Shown in pieces: positions 1-7,614 of a stretch of 64,000 nt of DNA. The notes beneath the pieces were generated by a model that ran no database searches, was not told where the DNA came from, and saw only the letters and a list, made by a program, of their open reading frames with translations. Made by a program: the position numbers and the translations under genes. The stretch is from Candidatus Competibacteraceae bacterium (GTDB lineage Bacteria; Pseudomonadota; Gammaproteobacteria; Competibacterales; Competibacteraceae): positions 496,001 to 560,000 of the forward strand of contig JADJQQ010000004.1 of assembly GCA_016712625.1 (NCBI GenBank), given 5' to 3'. Numbering within the stretch: the first letter of the stretch is position 1; each line of letters starts with the position of its first letter.

Positions 1-1929
1 CAATGCAGTCCATCGAATACCGTTCCCCATATGCGTGGGGATGAACCGCCTCGCTTTGCGGGTCCACCGGTGAGTTCCGACCGTTCCCCATATGCGTGGG
101 GATGAACCGAAGTAGTTTGACGCAATGATGGTGCATATACTCCCGTTCCCCATATGCGTGGGGATGAACCGAGGCCGGGCTGCTGGAAGGGCCAGACGCG
201 CCACCGTTCCCCATATGCGTGGGGATGAACCGCGAGTCGCAGTTCAAAAACGTGATGGCGGATGCCGTTCCCCATATGCGTGGGGATGAACCGCGTGGCG
301 AATTCCCTTGGCTTGCGGATTCGACCCGTTCCCCCATATGCGTGGGGATGAACCGATGGCGCGCTCAAGCGCCGCCTTGCACTCGGCCCGTTCCCCATAT
401 GCGTGGGGATGAACCGGCTTAACAACAGCTCGGTCAACCCGGCGCTCGTTCCCCATATGCGTGGGGATGAACCGACCGGCGGCGGGCGCAAGGCGCAAAA
501 CCGTTCCCCATATGCGTGGGGATGAACCGGCGCAAAACTCCTGTGGGATAAAAGCGCCGGACCGTTCCCCATATGCGTGGGGATGAACCGATCGCCGCCG
601 GTTACGCCGCCCAGAGCACGGTACCGTTCCCCATATGCGTGGGGATGAACCGGTAGTACTGATACGGTTAGTCCCTTGTCCTGGCCGTTCCCCATATGCG
701 TGGGGATGAACCGGCGCGTCAGGTGGCTGGGTCCATCGCTGCGCCCCGTTCCCCATATGCGTGGGGATGAACCGCAGCCAGACAGCCCCAGCCACAGCCA
801 GTCCGCCCGTTCCCCCATATGCGTGGGGATGAACCGAATATCATTGGCAGTTCCCTCTTTTTCATCACCGTTCCCCATATGCGTGGGGATGAACCGCCGG
901 CGCATTGCCGGTGCGCTTGCCATCCGCCGTTCCCCATATGCGTGGGGATGAACCGTCGGGGAGCGGGAACCGATCCAAGTACCCGATCCGTTCCCCATAT
1001 GCGTGGGGATGAACCGTCCGCTATCCGAGGCCAGATTCTCACCGCCCACCGTTCCCCATATGCGTGGGGATGAACCGCGCTGCCCGTGCCTTTTTAGCCC
1101 CTATCTATCCCGTTCCCCATATGCGTGGGGATGAATCGCATTCTTTACTTTATTTACAATAAAACCCCCCGTTCCCCATATGCGTGGGGATGAACCGTAA
1201 AGATACTGATGCGCCTATTTTATTTTGCGCCGTTCCCCATATGCGTGGGGATGAACCGTGGAAAGAGCTGGATGTTTCGATTGATGAGCCCCGTTCCCCA
1301 TATGCGTGGGGATGAACCGGTAGCGGGCGAGGCGATCAGTACGGCACTGAGCCGTTCCCCATATGCGTGGGGATGAACCGATCGTTAGCGCCCCCCGGCT
1401 GCCGCTTCGGGTCCGTTCCCCATATGCGTGGGGATGAACCGACTCGTAACGGCGATTTTGCCGAAGCTGACCTCCGTTCCCCATATGCGTGGGGATGAAC
1501 CGTAGCCTGGTAACCGATCCGCCCGCTTGGTCAGCCGTTCCCCATATGCGTGGGGATGAACCGGTGCTAAACCCGCTGGGTGATTGGGTTCCCTGCCGTT
1601 CCCCATATGCGTGGGGATGAACCGTCGGTGTTAGGACTGCACTTTGCCGCTATTTCCCGTTCCCCATATGCGTGGGGATGAACCGGAAAACACGCTGATC
1701 GTGACCAACGCCGGCACCCGTTCCCCATATGCGTGGGGATGAACCGACGCTGATGCATGACCTGGCCGGGATCGGCGCCCGTTCCCCATATGCGTGGGGA
1801 TGAACCGGATTTGTTTTGCAGCCGCCAGCGTGATGATCTCCGTTCCCCATATGCGTGGGGATGAACCGAATCCAGGATGGATCGCAAAGCCACCAACAAT
1901 CCGTTCCCCATATGCGTGGGGATGAACCG
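1..1929 (+). CRISPR. CRISPR array, type I-E-like, leader-side segment (32 repeats visible)
   Basis: Thirty-two copies of a 29 nt repeat start at 20, 81, 143, 204 and so on to 1901, mostly every 61 bp with 32 nt unique spacers. Each repeat starts CCGTTCCCC, has the inverted pair CCCCA/TGGGG around TATGCG, and ends GGGGATGAACCG. Length, stem and the ACCG end match the type I-E family, in which this strand is the crRNA sense and the leader lies to the left. The array is already running at base 1, so leader and cas genes are outside. Variants seen: an extra C in the repeats at 326 and 807, a T in the last part of the repeat at 1110, and T as first base at 446. Spacers after 388 and 446 are only about 29 and 26 nt. 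Confidence 0.98.
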
Positions 1930-2213
1930 AAATACTCTTCAGTCTTCTCCAAAATATCGCCCACCGTTTTCACATCTTCTCCCAGAAAGCGCGTCGTTCG
2001 TACTGAAAGGGGCATATCGCCTATAGGCATCGAAAGGTCTACGCATCGGGTTTTGGTAGAATCTTCTTCCTCCGCATGTTTCCAGCCATGGACGAAGGCG
2101 CTACGGTAGTGATGCCCGCACTTGGCAATCACTTCATCCACCTCGCCATGCGCCCGCAGGACACTTTCGACGTAGCGCCAGTGAGCAGCGGCCAGTTGTT
2201 CCGGGGTCGGCAT
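1930..2213 (-). pseudogene. Small phage-like protein with RNA polymerase alpha-CTD-like segment, 3' truncated
   Basis: The frame starts with MPTPEQ at 2213 and runs about 94 residues before it enters CRISPR repeat sequence at 1929. The first part has a pattern HYRSAFVHGWKHA, which I associate with short uncharacterised phage proteins. Residues from about 60 (MPIGDMPLSVRT, then TVGDILEKTE) resemble the start of the C-terminal domain of RNA polymerase alpha (LSVRSxNxL, xIGDLxxxTE). That domain would need roughly 25 more residues, so it is cut inside the fold. The homology is by eye and the family is tentative. What is secure is that an open frame with protein-like composition stops being gene-like exactly at the repeat. 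Confidence 0.6.
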
Positions 2214-2368
2214 CTTGAATTTTCCGGTGAGTTGGAGTATCTAATAGAAGTTCCCGCGGCAAAATCCCGACGCGGTTGCCGCCAGTACCAAGCCTGGTAA
2301 CTCGTTCCTGATCGAGTTAGCGTTTCGTTCGCTGAGTACGGGCCAGCGACGCAGGGACCATCGGCGCA

Positions 2369-2788
2369 TCAGGCGACGCCGAGCTTTTTCCACTCTGCTT
2401 CTGGCACTTCTTTCTTGACTTCGCGGGCGTCGGTCTGGTGCAAGCTGACCAGATAGACCTCATCCCGCGCTTTTGTGGTTTTGACAACCGCCATCCAGAG
2501 CGATCCGTTCTTTCGCCAGCAAATGACTTTCTGATCGCCCTTAGGCGTAACGACCGGGGCGCTATCCAACATCCCTTGCAGGGTTTCGTACCAGCCGGCG
2601 GCGTGATTCTGCCCGGCGCGACTCTCCATCTGCTTGACCATCGTATCGGCGGATACAAAAAGCACTTTCCGGTCTGTGTTGAGCAACGTTTGTATTTGGG
2701 GCGTCACCATCGTCATGACGAGCTTTTCGTCAGGAATCCGCCCCGCTTCTCGAAAGGCCCTGATCAACTTCTCGCCTTTCAACCCGGA
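2369..2788 (-). pseudogene. C-terminal part of a phage head-morphogenesis-like protein (PBECR-like nuclease domain), 5' truncated
   Basis: About 139 residues, open from the repeat border at 2788 to a TGA at 2369. The pattern (VLFVSADTMVKQM, then AGWYETLQGMLDSA, then WRKNGSLWMAVVKTT and EVYLVSLHQTDAREV) resembles the phage-Barnase-EndoU-ColicinE5/D-RelE-like (PBECR) domain found at the C-terminus of phage Mu gp30-type and portal-linked proteins. There the usual lines are a DDTxxKQ segment, a YxxLxxxIxxG segment, an RxAxKxT strand and an ExYLxSLxxTD strand. No start codon or N-terminal domain is present, so only the tail of the gene was captured. The phage origin is inference from this resemblance. 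Confidence 0.6.
2757..2788 (+). other. Spacer-length segment with adjacent AAG (candidate protospacer/spacer junction)
   Basis: The 32 bases directly before the repeat at 2789 have exactly the spacer length of this array. The three bases before them (2754-2756) are AAG, the preferred type I-E PAM, in the correct strand and position. In a normal array those three bases would be the last bases of a repeat. This suggests that the segment was once an ordinary spacer and that the DNA to its left is the original phage context of its protospacer. Confidence 0.6.
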
Positions 2789-3244
2789 CCGTTCCCCATA
2801 TGCGTGGGGATGAACCGGTTGCAATGGGATAAAGAAGGAATTAAGACTTCCGTTCCCCATATGCGTGGGGATGAACCGACGGCCGCCTTGCCGATCCCTG
2901 TTGACTGGCACCGTTCCCCATATGCGTGGGGATGAACCGTCGCTAGCTGGGTGGGATCGGTATAAAAGTTGCCGTTCCCCATATGCGTGGGGATGAACCG
3001 CCCTTAATCAGCGAATAGCTCAGCCCTGGCGCCCGTTCCCCATATGCGTGGGGATGAACCGATTTCGAGGCCCCATGATCCCTGATCATGCCGCCGTTCC
3101 CCATATGCGTGGGGATGAACCGCGTTTCCAACAGGTATCCCCCCTACTTTATGGCCGTTCCCCATATGCGTGGGGATGAACCGCGATCTGTACCGACCCT
3201 GCCGCTGCTTTACCCCCGTTCCCCATATGCGTGGGGATGAACCG
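2789..3244 (+). CRISPR. CRISPR array, distal segment (8 repeats)
   Basis: Eight perfect-looking 29 nt repeats start at 2789, 2850, 2911, 2972, 3033, 3094, 3155 and 3216, with seven 32 nt spacers in strict 61 bp period. Repeat sequence and strand are the same as in the segment at 1-1929, so both are one array interrupted at 1930-2788. The final repeat ends at 3244 and shows no decay, although the trailer-end repeat of an old array often does. The spacers differ from each other by inspection. Confidence 0.98.
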
Positions 3245-3549
3245 CGTCAAGATAAGCGCCGCGGCGTTACCACGAGGCATTAATTAATCCCACCGCCTAT
3301 CGAACGGTCGTTGAGCTTGGCCCTTGCGTCCTAACAAGTCGCCTCACGATTACCGAACCGTTCAGCTAGAGCAGCGTTTCCACCGCAGCGGCTTACTCCA
3401 CCATCGCAACTATCTGGGAGTCCCATAGGTCTCCAACACAGGTCGATCCGCTGTATATTCTGGAAAATGAATGAGGGGAAATCCCTCATTTTCAGATCCA
3501 CAAGAGCACTGTAAGATGAGTATGGAAATCACCACAAATGGAGCACTAG
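3245..3549. other. Intergenic region after the array, with a hairpin near 3463-3493
   Basis: No convincing gene, cas remnant or tRNA is visible. Near the right end, ATGAGGG (3471-3477) and CCCTCAT (3483-3489) form a seven-pair stem around GAAAT, extended by GAAA/TTTC further out. The T run after it is short (four T), so it may be a weak terminator facing the array or a structured leader of hchA. The hchA start lies 57 bp downstream of the stem. Confidence 0.4.
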
Positions 3550-4428
3550 ATGACAACGCAACCCCATGAAGATAGACGGCCTGTTCCCGATCAAGCAGAA
3601 GAGAATGCATTCTTCCCGTCGCTCTATTCTCTCAGTCAGTTTACGTCGTCCAAGTCCGATCTTGATGGAGCCGACTATCCCAATGCTTATACCGGTGGGC
3701 GTTGGAAGATATTGATGATTGCAACCGATGAACGCTATCTGTTGATGCAGAATGGGACAATGTTTTCCACTGGCAATCATCCCGTCGAAACGCTTCTTCC
3801 CATGTATCACATGGACAAAGCTGGATTTGCGTTCGACATCGCCACACTGTCGGGCAATCCCGTCAAGCTGGAACTCTGGGCGCTACCTAAAGACGATGAG
3901 GCGGTGCAAAGCATCTATGCCAAATATCTCGACAAGCTGAAGCAACCATTGAAACTGTCGGACGTGATCAAGGATCGCCTTGGAGCAGACTCTGACTATA
4001 TTGCCGTTTTCATCCCTGGCGGACACGGTGCTCTAGTTGGCATCCCGCACAGCCTCGATGTCAAAGCTGTGCTGAAATGGGCTATCCAGCAAGACAAGCA
4101 TATTATTTCGTTATGCCACGGGCCTGCGGGATTGCTGGCGGCAACGGTTGATGAAGCGAACGAGGACTTCCTCTTCAAGGGCTACAAAATCTGTGTTTTC
4201 CCAGATTCCATTGACAAAAAGACGCCTGATATTGGCTATATGCCTGGACCCATGCCCTGGTTTATCGGCGAGAGATTGCGCGAGGCTGGGATCGAGATTC
4301 TCAACACTGACATCACGGGTCAGACGCATCAGGATCGGAAACTAATCACTGGCGACAGCCCCTTCGCATCGAACAACGTTGGGAAAGCGGCGGCTAAGGC
4401 CCTGCTTGATGAAGTTAAAAAAACCTAA
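3550..4428 (+). CDS. hchA: Hsp31-type glyoxalase III / protein deglycase
   Basis: The 292-residue product matches HchA (Hsp31), a cytosolic DJ-1/PfpI-superfamily enzyme that converts methylglyoxal to lactate without glutathione and also acts as a holding chaperone. The nucleophile elbow SLCHGPAG places Cys189 and His190, with Asp219 (FPDS) as the likely third member. STGNHPVE (His77, Glu80) gives the acidic residue and metal-site region. The N-terminal PNAYTGGRWKIL segment is typical of the Hsp31 subgroup and is absent from short DJ-1 proteins. Length is as in E. coli. It stands alone downstream of the CRISPR array. A GGACGG/CCGTCC inverted repeat about 15-50 bp after the stop may end transcription. 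Confidence 0.93.
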   Translation: MTTQPHEDRRPVPDQAEENAFFPSLYSLSQFTSSKSDLDGADYPNAYTGGRWKILMIATDERYLLMQNGTMFSTGNHPVETLLPMYHMDKAGFAFDIATLSGNPVKLELWALPKDDEAVQSIYAKYLDKLKQPLKLSDVIKDRLGADSDYIAVFIPGGHGALVGIPHSLDVKAVLKWAIQQDKHIISLCHGPAGLLAATVDEANEDFLFKGYKICVFPDSIDKKTPDIGYMPGPMPWFIGERLREAGIEILNTDITGQTHQDRKLITGDSPFASNNVGKAAAKALLDEVKKT

Positions 4429-4515
4429 CGAATGCGTGCTGGACGGATGCGCTGTTGTCCGTCCGGCGCGACATCAGCGGCCATTTGCCGCCGCGATCCT
4501 GAGTGAAGCCGGGGC

Positions 4516-5220
4516 ATGAATGACCTCTACCAAACGGTTTTCGTCATTGAGCGCAGCGACGATGTAGCGGCAGCACTGCGTGCCGTTAGGGAAGCCATCG
4601 CCTCGCTGGGTTATGATCGTTTCATTCTTGCCTCGCTTTCCCCCGTGCGTGACGAGTTTGTCGAGCGCGTCTACTGGGTGGAAGGGGATTGGTTCGACGA
4701 TGGCAGCTTGGTTGATCCGGATACCTATATGCGCCACTGCCCGATAACCCGCCATGTTTTAGCGACTGATGAGCCTTTCTTCTGGAGCAAAACCCGCTCT
4801 TCGAAAGGCGAACGCTATGAGGTGGTTCGCCGCCCAAAGGGCACCGGCATACACGGCCTGCAAATCCCGATCTTTGGCCGAACAGGTCTTAAGGGAGCGG
4901 TAAGCTTCGGCGGGGAAAAAATCGACTCCTCGGCTCGCGCCCGTTTTATCCTTGAGGCGATTGGCGCTGTTGCATTTCGCACGGCTCAACGACTCCTTGA
5001 GGGACCAGGAACGAGCGCAACGATGCGTCTTTCACCCCGTGAGCGCGAAGTTTTGCGTTGGATCGCCGCCGGCCGCCGTCAGGCCGACATCGCCGTAACC
5101 CTGCGGCTATCCGAGCGCACCGTAGAGAATCATCTGCGACGCGCGCGACACCGATTGGGTGTTGCAACCACGGCCCAAGCTGTTCGCGCAGCGATTCAAA
5201 GCGGCGAGCTTGGCGATTGA
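4516..5220 (+). CDS. LuxR-type transcription factor with autoinducer-binding-like domain
   Basis: 234 residues with two parts: an N-terminal region to about 160 resembling the acyl-homoserine-lactone-binding domain (YDRFILAS, then DPDTY, then FFW), and a C-terminal LuxR helix-turn-helix of about 65 residues (LSPREREVLRWIAAG, then LSERTVENHLRRARHRLG). DPxxY and the downstream Trp fit conserved ligand-pocket positions, but the usual upstream Trp-x-x-x-Tyr pair is less clear. No luxI-type synthase is nearby, so it would be a LuxR solo; its ligand and targets are unknown. The ATG at 4516 overlaps no neighbour. It lies 87 bp after hchA on the same strand and could be co-expressed. Confidence 0.85.
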   Translation: MNDLYQTVFVIERSDDVAAALRAVREAIASLGYDRFILASLSPVRDEFVERVYWVEGDWFDDGSLVDPDTYMRHCPITRHVLATDEPFFWSKTRSSKGERYEVVRRPKGTGIHGLQIPIFGRTGLKGAVSFGGEKIDSSARARFILEAIGAVAFRTAQRLLEGPGTSATMRLSPREREVLRWIAAGRRQADIAVTLRLSERTVENHLRRARHRLGVATTAQAVRAAIQSGELGD

Positions 5221-5338
5221 GTCAACATCGCCGCGCCATTGAGGTGTTGGGAGCAATGTGTACCGCCCCAAAAAAGACTGCCACGCCTTAAGCGAGTATT
5301 GTGGTCAGTCCGTCTGCTAAAACAGCGTCAGGCATCCC

Positions 5339-5669
5339 TTAGCGCTTGAGCTGATAAATGAATGCTTGGACGACTTGGCCACAATCAAGTTCTATCTGTG
5401 CAAGGACACGTTCATACTGGTCACCTTCGAACTCATCGAGTCGTTTCCACTCATTTGTCAATGCCTCTGATGTAAGTAAAAAGCCCTCCACACGGCCCGC
5501 GGCGGCGTCCAAGACGATACCGGGATAGCCTTGTTCGGCGCCCCAGCCTTCTTGATAACAAGCGCCCACGCACGGCCCCCTTCTCCCATGTGCCTGAAAC
5601 ACCACCCAGGATGTGCTGGTTCGGCTTGCCTGGTGCAAGAGTTCCATAGACAAAGAGTCTCTCGTGCAT
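5339..5669 (-). pseudogene. Gamma-glutamylcyclotransferase-family protein, frameshifted
   Basis: Two minus-strand frames join into one family member. The first begins MHERLFVYGTLAPGKPN at 5669 and carries the YGTL substrate-loop signature. The second continues with YQEGWGAEQGYPGIVLD and ends with EWKRLDEFEGDQYERV, where DEFEG supplies the usual catalytic Glu region. Around 5556-5566 the frame must shift by one base to connect them. The joined product would be about 110 residues, normal for the small AIG2/GGCT fold. Either the gene is inactive or one base is wrong in the assembly. The exact reaction cannot be told from the sequence. Confidence 0.75.
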
Positions 5670-5712
5670 GTTGACTACCTTGTGGCGCCTGAAAACAACG
5701 CTCAGAGACGCG

Positions 5713-6606
5713 CTACTTGCGGCGCATCCCCGCAGCGCCGGGTTGGACGTCATTATCTAACTCCTTGTGTGACAAAACCCAGTTGGCATAGCGCTGTACA
5801 TGAGGTTTTCCGCTATCCAAGGCGTGCTTTGCGGCGGCGAAAACGCCCCGAACGTCTAGATGAAGGGCAAGCCTCAACTGGTCTCGAAACTGTTCGGAGA
5901 ACCGCCCCGTAGAAAGTCGGCGGAAGATGCAATCCATCAGGCGCTTCTTCTGATCCTGATCAAGCTGGACATGCTTTAGCCTACGACACATCATTGCGCG
6001 CCCCCGGCCATGCCAGAGGCCAACAGTCTCGGCGCATACAAACCTCACGCACGTCTCGACCGCGTTCGGTTCTGCTGCAAGAAGAGCGTCCGCCAAGGTC
6101 CGCGCCTGAACCTTCGACATCGACTCAAATTCCCCTAACTGCACCAGTTTCGCCCTCATGACGCCCAACGCCTGGATTAAGCCCACCTGCGAAGCGACAT
6201 CGGCTGCACCGAGCGTGACTTGTTTGAGCGGGTCACCGCCGTCGAGGAGCAATATGCCGCCTTTGACGAGAGCCTTTCGCAGCCGAGCGAGGGCGACGTG
6301 CCCCTCAGCCGGGTAACGTCCGTCCAACACACCGACGCGTACCGCAAAAGCCAGATCATAGCGGCGCTCCCCCTTGGCAAGCACAAGATTCTCAACCGCC
6401 ACGCAGCGGAACTCAAGCCTCCCCGACAAGATCTCGGCGGTTGAGCACGCCCTAGCGCATGCCACCAACCTGCGGACTCGACTGTAAAGTTGGCCCTCGG
6501 GTCTGGTGCGCAATAGGTCTGGCCACCTCTGCAAGATCGAGCGCCTCATCAAGACTCTCTGCCTGGAAGAGGACCAGTCTTTCCTCCATTCGGTCGGTTG
6601 CGCCAC
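5713..6606 (-). CDS. Uncharacterised protein with a methyltransferase-like segment, possibly degraded
   Basis: The open frame is long (297 codons) but uneven. Residues around 65-120 (RYDLAFAVRVGVLDGRYP, then LARLRKALVKGGILLLDGG) resemble the post-motif I part of a class I SAM-dependent methyltransferase. The C-terminal 150 residues (from about MRAKLVQLGEF to the end) are helical and Arg/Leu-rich and match nothing I recognise. The first 50 residues read like out-of-frame sequence, and a different frame upstream carries a DUF4288-like start. The true start is therefore unclear. I see no intact glycine-rich SAM motif. It may be the remains of two genes. Confidence 0.4.
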   Translation of the reverse strand: MAQPTEWRKDWSSSRQRVLMRRSILQRWPDLLRTRPEGQLYSRVRRLVACARACSTAEILSGRLEFRCVAVENLVLAKGERRYDLAFAVRVGVLDGRYPAEGHVALARLRKALVKGGILLLDGGDPLKQVTLGAADVASQVGLIQALGVMRAKLVQLGEFESMSKVQARTLADALLAAEPNAVETCVRFVCAETVGLWHGRGRAMMCRRLKHVQLDQDQKKRLMDCIFRRLSTGRFSEQFRDQLRLALHLDVRGVFAAAKHALDSGKPHVQRYANWVLSHKELDNDVQPGAAGMRRK

Positions 6607-6658
6607 TATCCGTGAAGTACCAGCGGCATAGGCCTCTTACGGCATACCAGTCTTTCAT
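6430..6658 (-). pseudogene. DUF4288-like protein, frameshifted fragment
   Basis: A frame starting MKDWYAVRGLCRWYF at 6658 continues EERLVLFQAESLDEALDLAE, the pattern of small DUF4288 proteins (YSVR start, EExxVLFxAxSxxEALxxAE). After that it degenerates. In another minus-strand frame the expected continuation appears (YCAPDPRANF, then GWWHALG), so at least one frameshift separates the halves. The function of this family is unknown. It overlaps the start of the preceding open frame and lies next to an IS110 remnant, in a decayed patch. Confidence 0.5.
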
Positions 6659-6825
6659 GCCATTTCCATGTGCCGGCTAACGAGAGTTGTTAACCGGGCG
6701 ACGACGGCGCGCGCCAAGCCGCGCGCGACTTTCGACCGCGCCAACGTTGACTGCCCGTGCTCGGCCACCTCATGCACTGCAAACATGTTCTTGGCCAGAC
6801 CGATTCCAACATACATAATAGCCAT
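6655..6825 (-). pseudogene. IS110-family transposase N-terminal remnant
   Basis: The frame from 6825 reads MAIMYVGIGLAKNMFAVHEV, closely resembling the start of IS110/IS1111 transposases (YVGIDLAKNxFxVH). The catalytic Asp of the DEDD site is replaced by Gly (GIGLAKN), and the frame ends after about 56 residues of an expected 330 or more. A good Shine-Dalgarno (GGAGGGGG) still precedes the ATG. No other transposase segment or insertion-sequence end is visible, so this is a dead fragment. Confidence 0.75.
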
Positions 6826-6954
6826 GAATTCCCCCTCCCGAATTCGTTGGCGAGATTCGCAACCCCATCTTGGCATGCAGTTCCGCTCGCCGCACGGCAA
6901 TCGGCTCGGGACGGGGAAGCCCCTTTCATTTGTGAGGCAACGCCTGTGGCGCCA

Positions 6955-7386
6955 ATGGTTCGCACCTGTCTTCTCGCCCTGCTTGGCCTTCCGGCTTCGG
7001 CTGGCTTGCTGGCGGCGGAGGCCTCATTTCCAAATGCCGCCGAATGGCTGGCGCCAAACATTTCGGCAGTCACGTCATGCTCCGAGCCGATGGGCGCTCG
7101 TCACTATCGGACTGTCATATTTAATCAAGGGTTTGAGCATGTATCCTCAGAGGTGTACCTCCAGTGGCTCGAATGGAACCAGGAGGGTCCGCGCCTGCTG
7201 AAGAGCGTGCTTGTGACGGAGTTGAGTTCCGGGCTGTGGTCAGTCGGCGAGCCGGCGGTCACCTCACGCGAGAATTGCTCAATGGTGCTCGCGGCCACCC
7301 ACACTTATAGTCTGGAGCCTGCTCGTTTCATTCTCCGGCCAAGCGGTCCGGGCAAATATTCGCTGAGGAGGGTCAGCAAAAAGTAA
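6955..7386 (+). CDS. Hypothetical secreted protein
   Basis: The start at 6955 gives 143 residues beginning MVRTCLLALLGLPASAGLLAAEA, a clear signal peptide with an AxA-type cleavage near residue 21. The open frame extends upstream to 6757, but that part reads as antisense of the IS110 remnant. The mature part is about 120 residues with no recognised motif and two Cys (SCSEP and ENCSM) that could form a disulfide. An attC-like palindrome follows 16 bp after the stop, so a cassette origin is conceivable. Function unknown. Confidence 0.6.
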   Translation: MVRTCLLALLGLPASAGLLAAEASFPNAAEWLAPNISAVTSCSEPMGARHYRTVIFNQGFEHVSSEVYLQWLEWNQEGPRLLKSVLVTELSSGLWSVGEPAVTSRENCSMVLAATHTYSLEPARFILRPSGPGKYSLRRVSKK

Positions 7387-7401
7387 GCACAGTGAGTGAA
7401 C

Positions 7402-7447
7402 GCGCCTAACCCCTCCGTCAATCAGAGCGTAGGGGTAAGCGTTCGGC
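7402..7447. repeat. attC-like imperfect palindrome
   Basis: The segment opens with GCGCCTAACCCCTCCGTCAA, the usual opening of many integron attC sites (RYYYAAC then a short box), and closes with GCGTTCGGC, one base from the GTTAGGC core. CCCCT and AGGGG pair in between. At 46 bp it is shorter than a normal attC and its right core is altered. It lies just downstream of the orphan gene at 6955. No integrase gene is in the window. Confidence 0.35.
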
Positions 7448-7614
7448 CTGACCATCTGAACGTCTCCTTTAAGCCTGTCAACACGGTCAAACCGGACGGT
7501 TACACAGTTTCAGGAAACCCAGCATCCGTCATGAAGCTCAGGGCATGAGTCTGTTGCGCTTGATTCAGGCCATCGAACTTGAGGAAGGCTGAAAAAAGCT
7601 CAGGCTCAATAAAT

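Larger units (their letters stand above)
1930..2788. mobile_element. 859 bp phage-like DNA embedded in the CRISPR array
   Basis: This interval lies exactly between the repeat ending at 2788+1 (2789-2817) and the repeat ending at 1929, and contains no repeat itself. On the minus strand it reads as one contiguous phage-style piece: the 3' part of a head-protein-like gene (2788 to 2369), a 155 bp gap, then the 5' part of a small gene (2213 to 1930). Both reading frames are open right up to the repeat borders and then run into repeat sequence, so the piece is a cut fragment. The terminal 32 bases 2757-2788 have spacer length and are preceded by AAG at 2754-2756, the type I-E PAM. No transposase, terminal inverted repeats or target duplication are visible. 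A recombination product or a misassembly are both possible. Confidence 0.85.

Noticed and set aside
1930..2788. Campbell-type phage integration at one spacer, or a transposon in the array
   Set aside because: Single-crossover integration would leave the same spacer sequence at both ends, and the two ends differ. No transposase, terminal inverted repeats or target duplication is visible.
219..3131. Many open frames on both strands within 1-3244 with repeated Pro/His/Met-rich motifs
   Set aside because: They are translations of the CRISPR repeat. Their period is 61 bp, which is not a multiple of three, so the same protein-like words recur in shifting frames. Only the stretches inside 1930-2788 have real coding character.
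1..3244. cas genes or leader next to the array
   Set aside because: None in the window. By repeat orientation the leader lies to the left, beyond base 1, and the right side leads to hchA.
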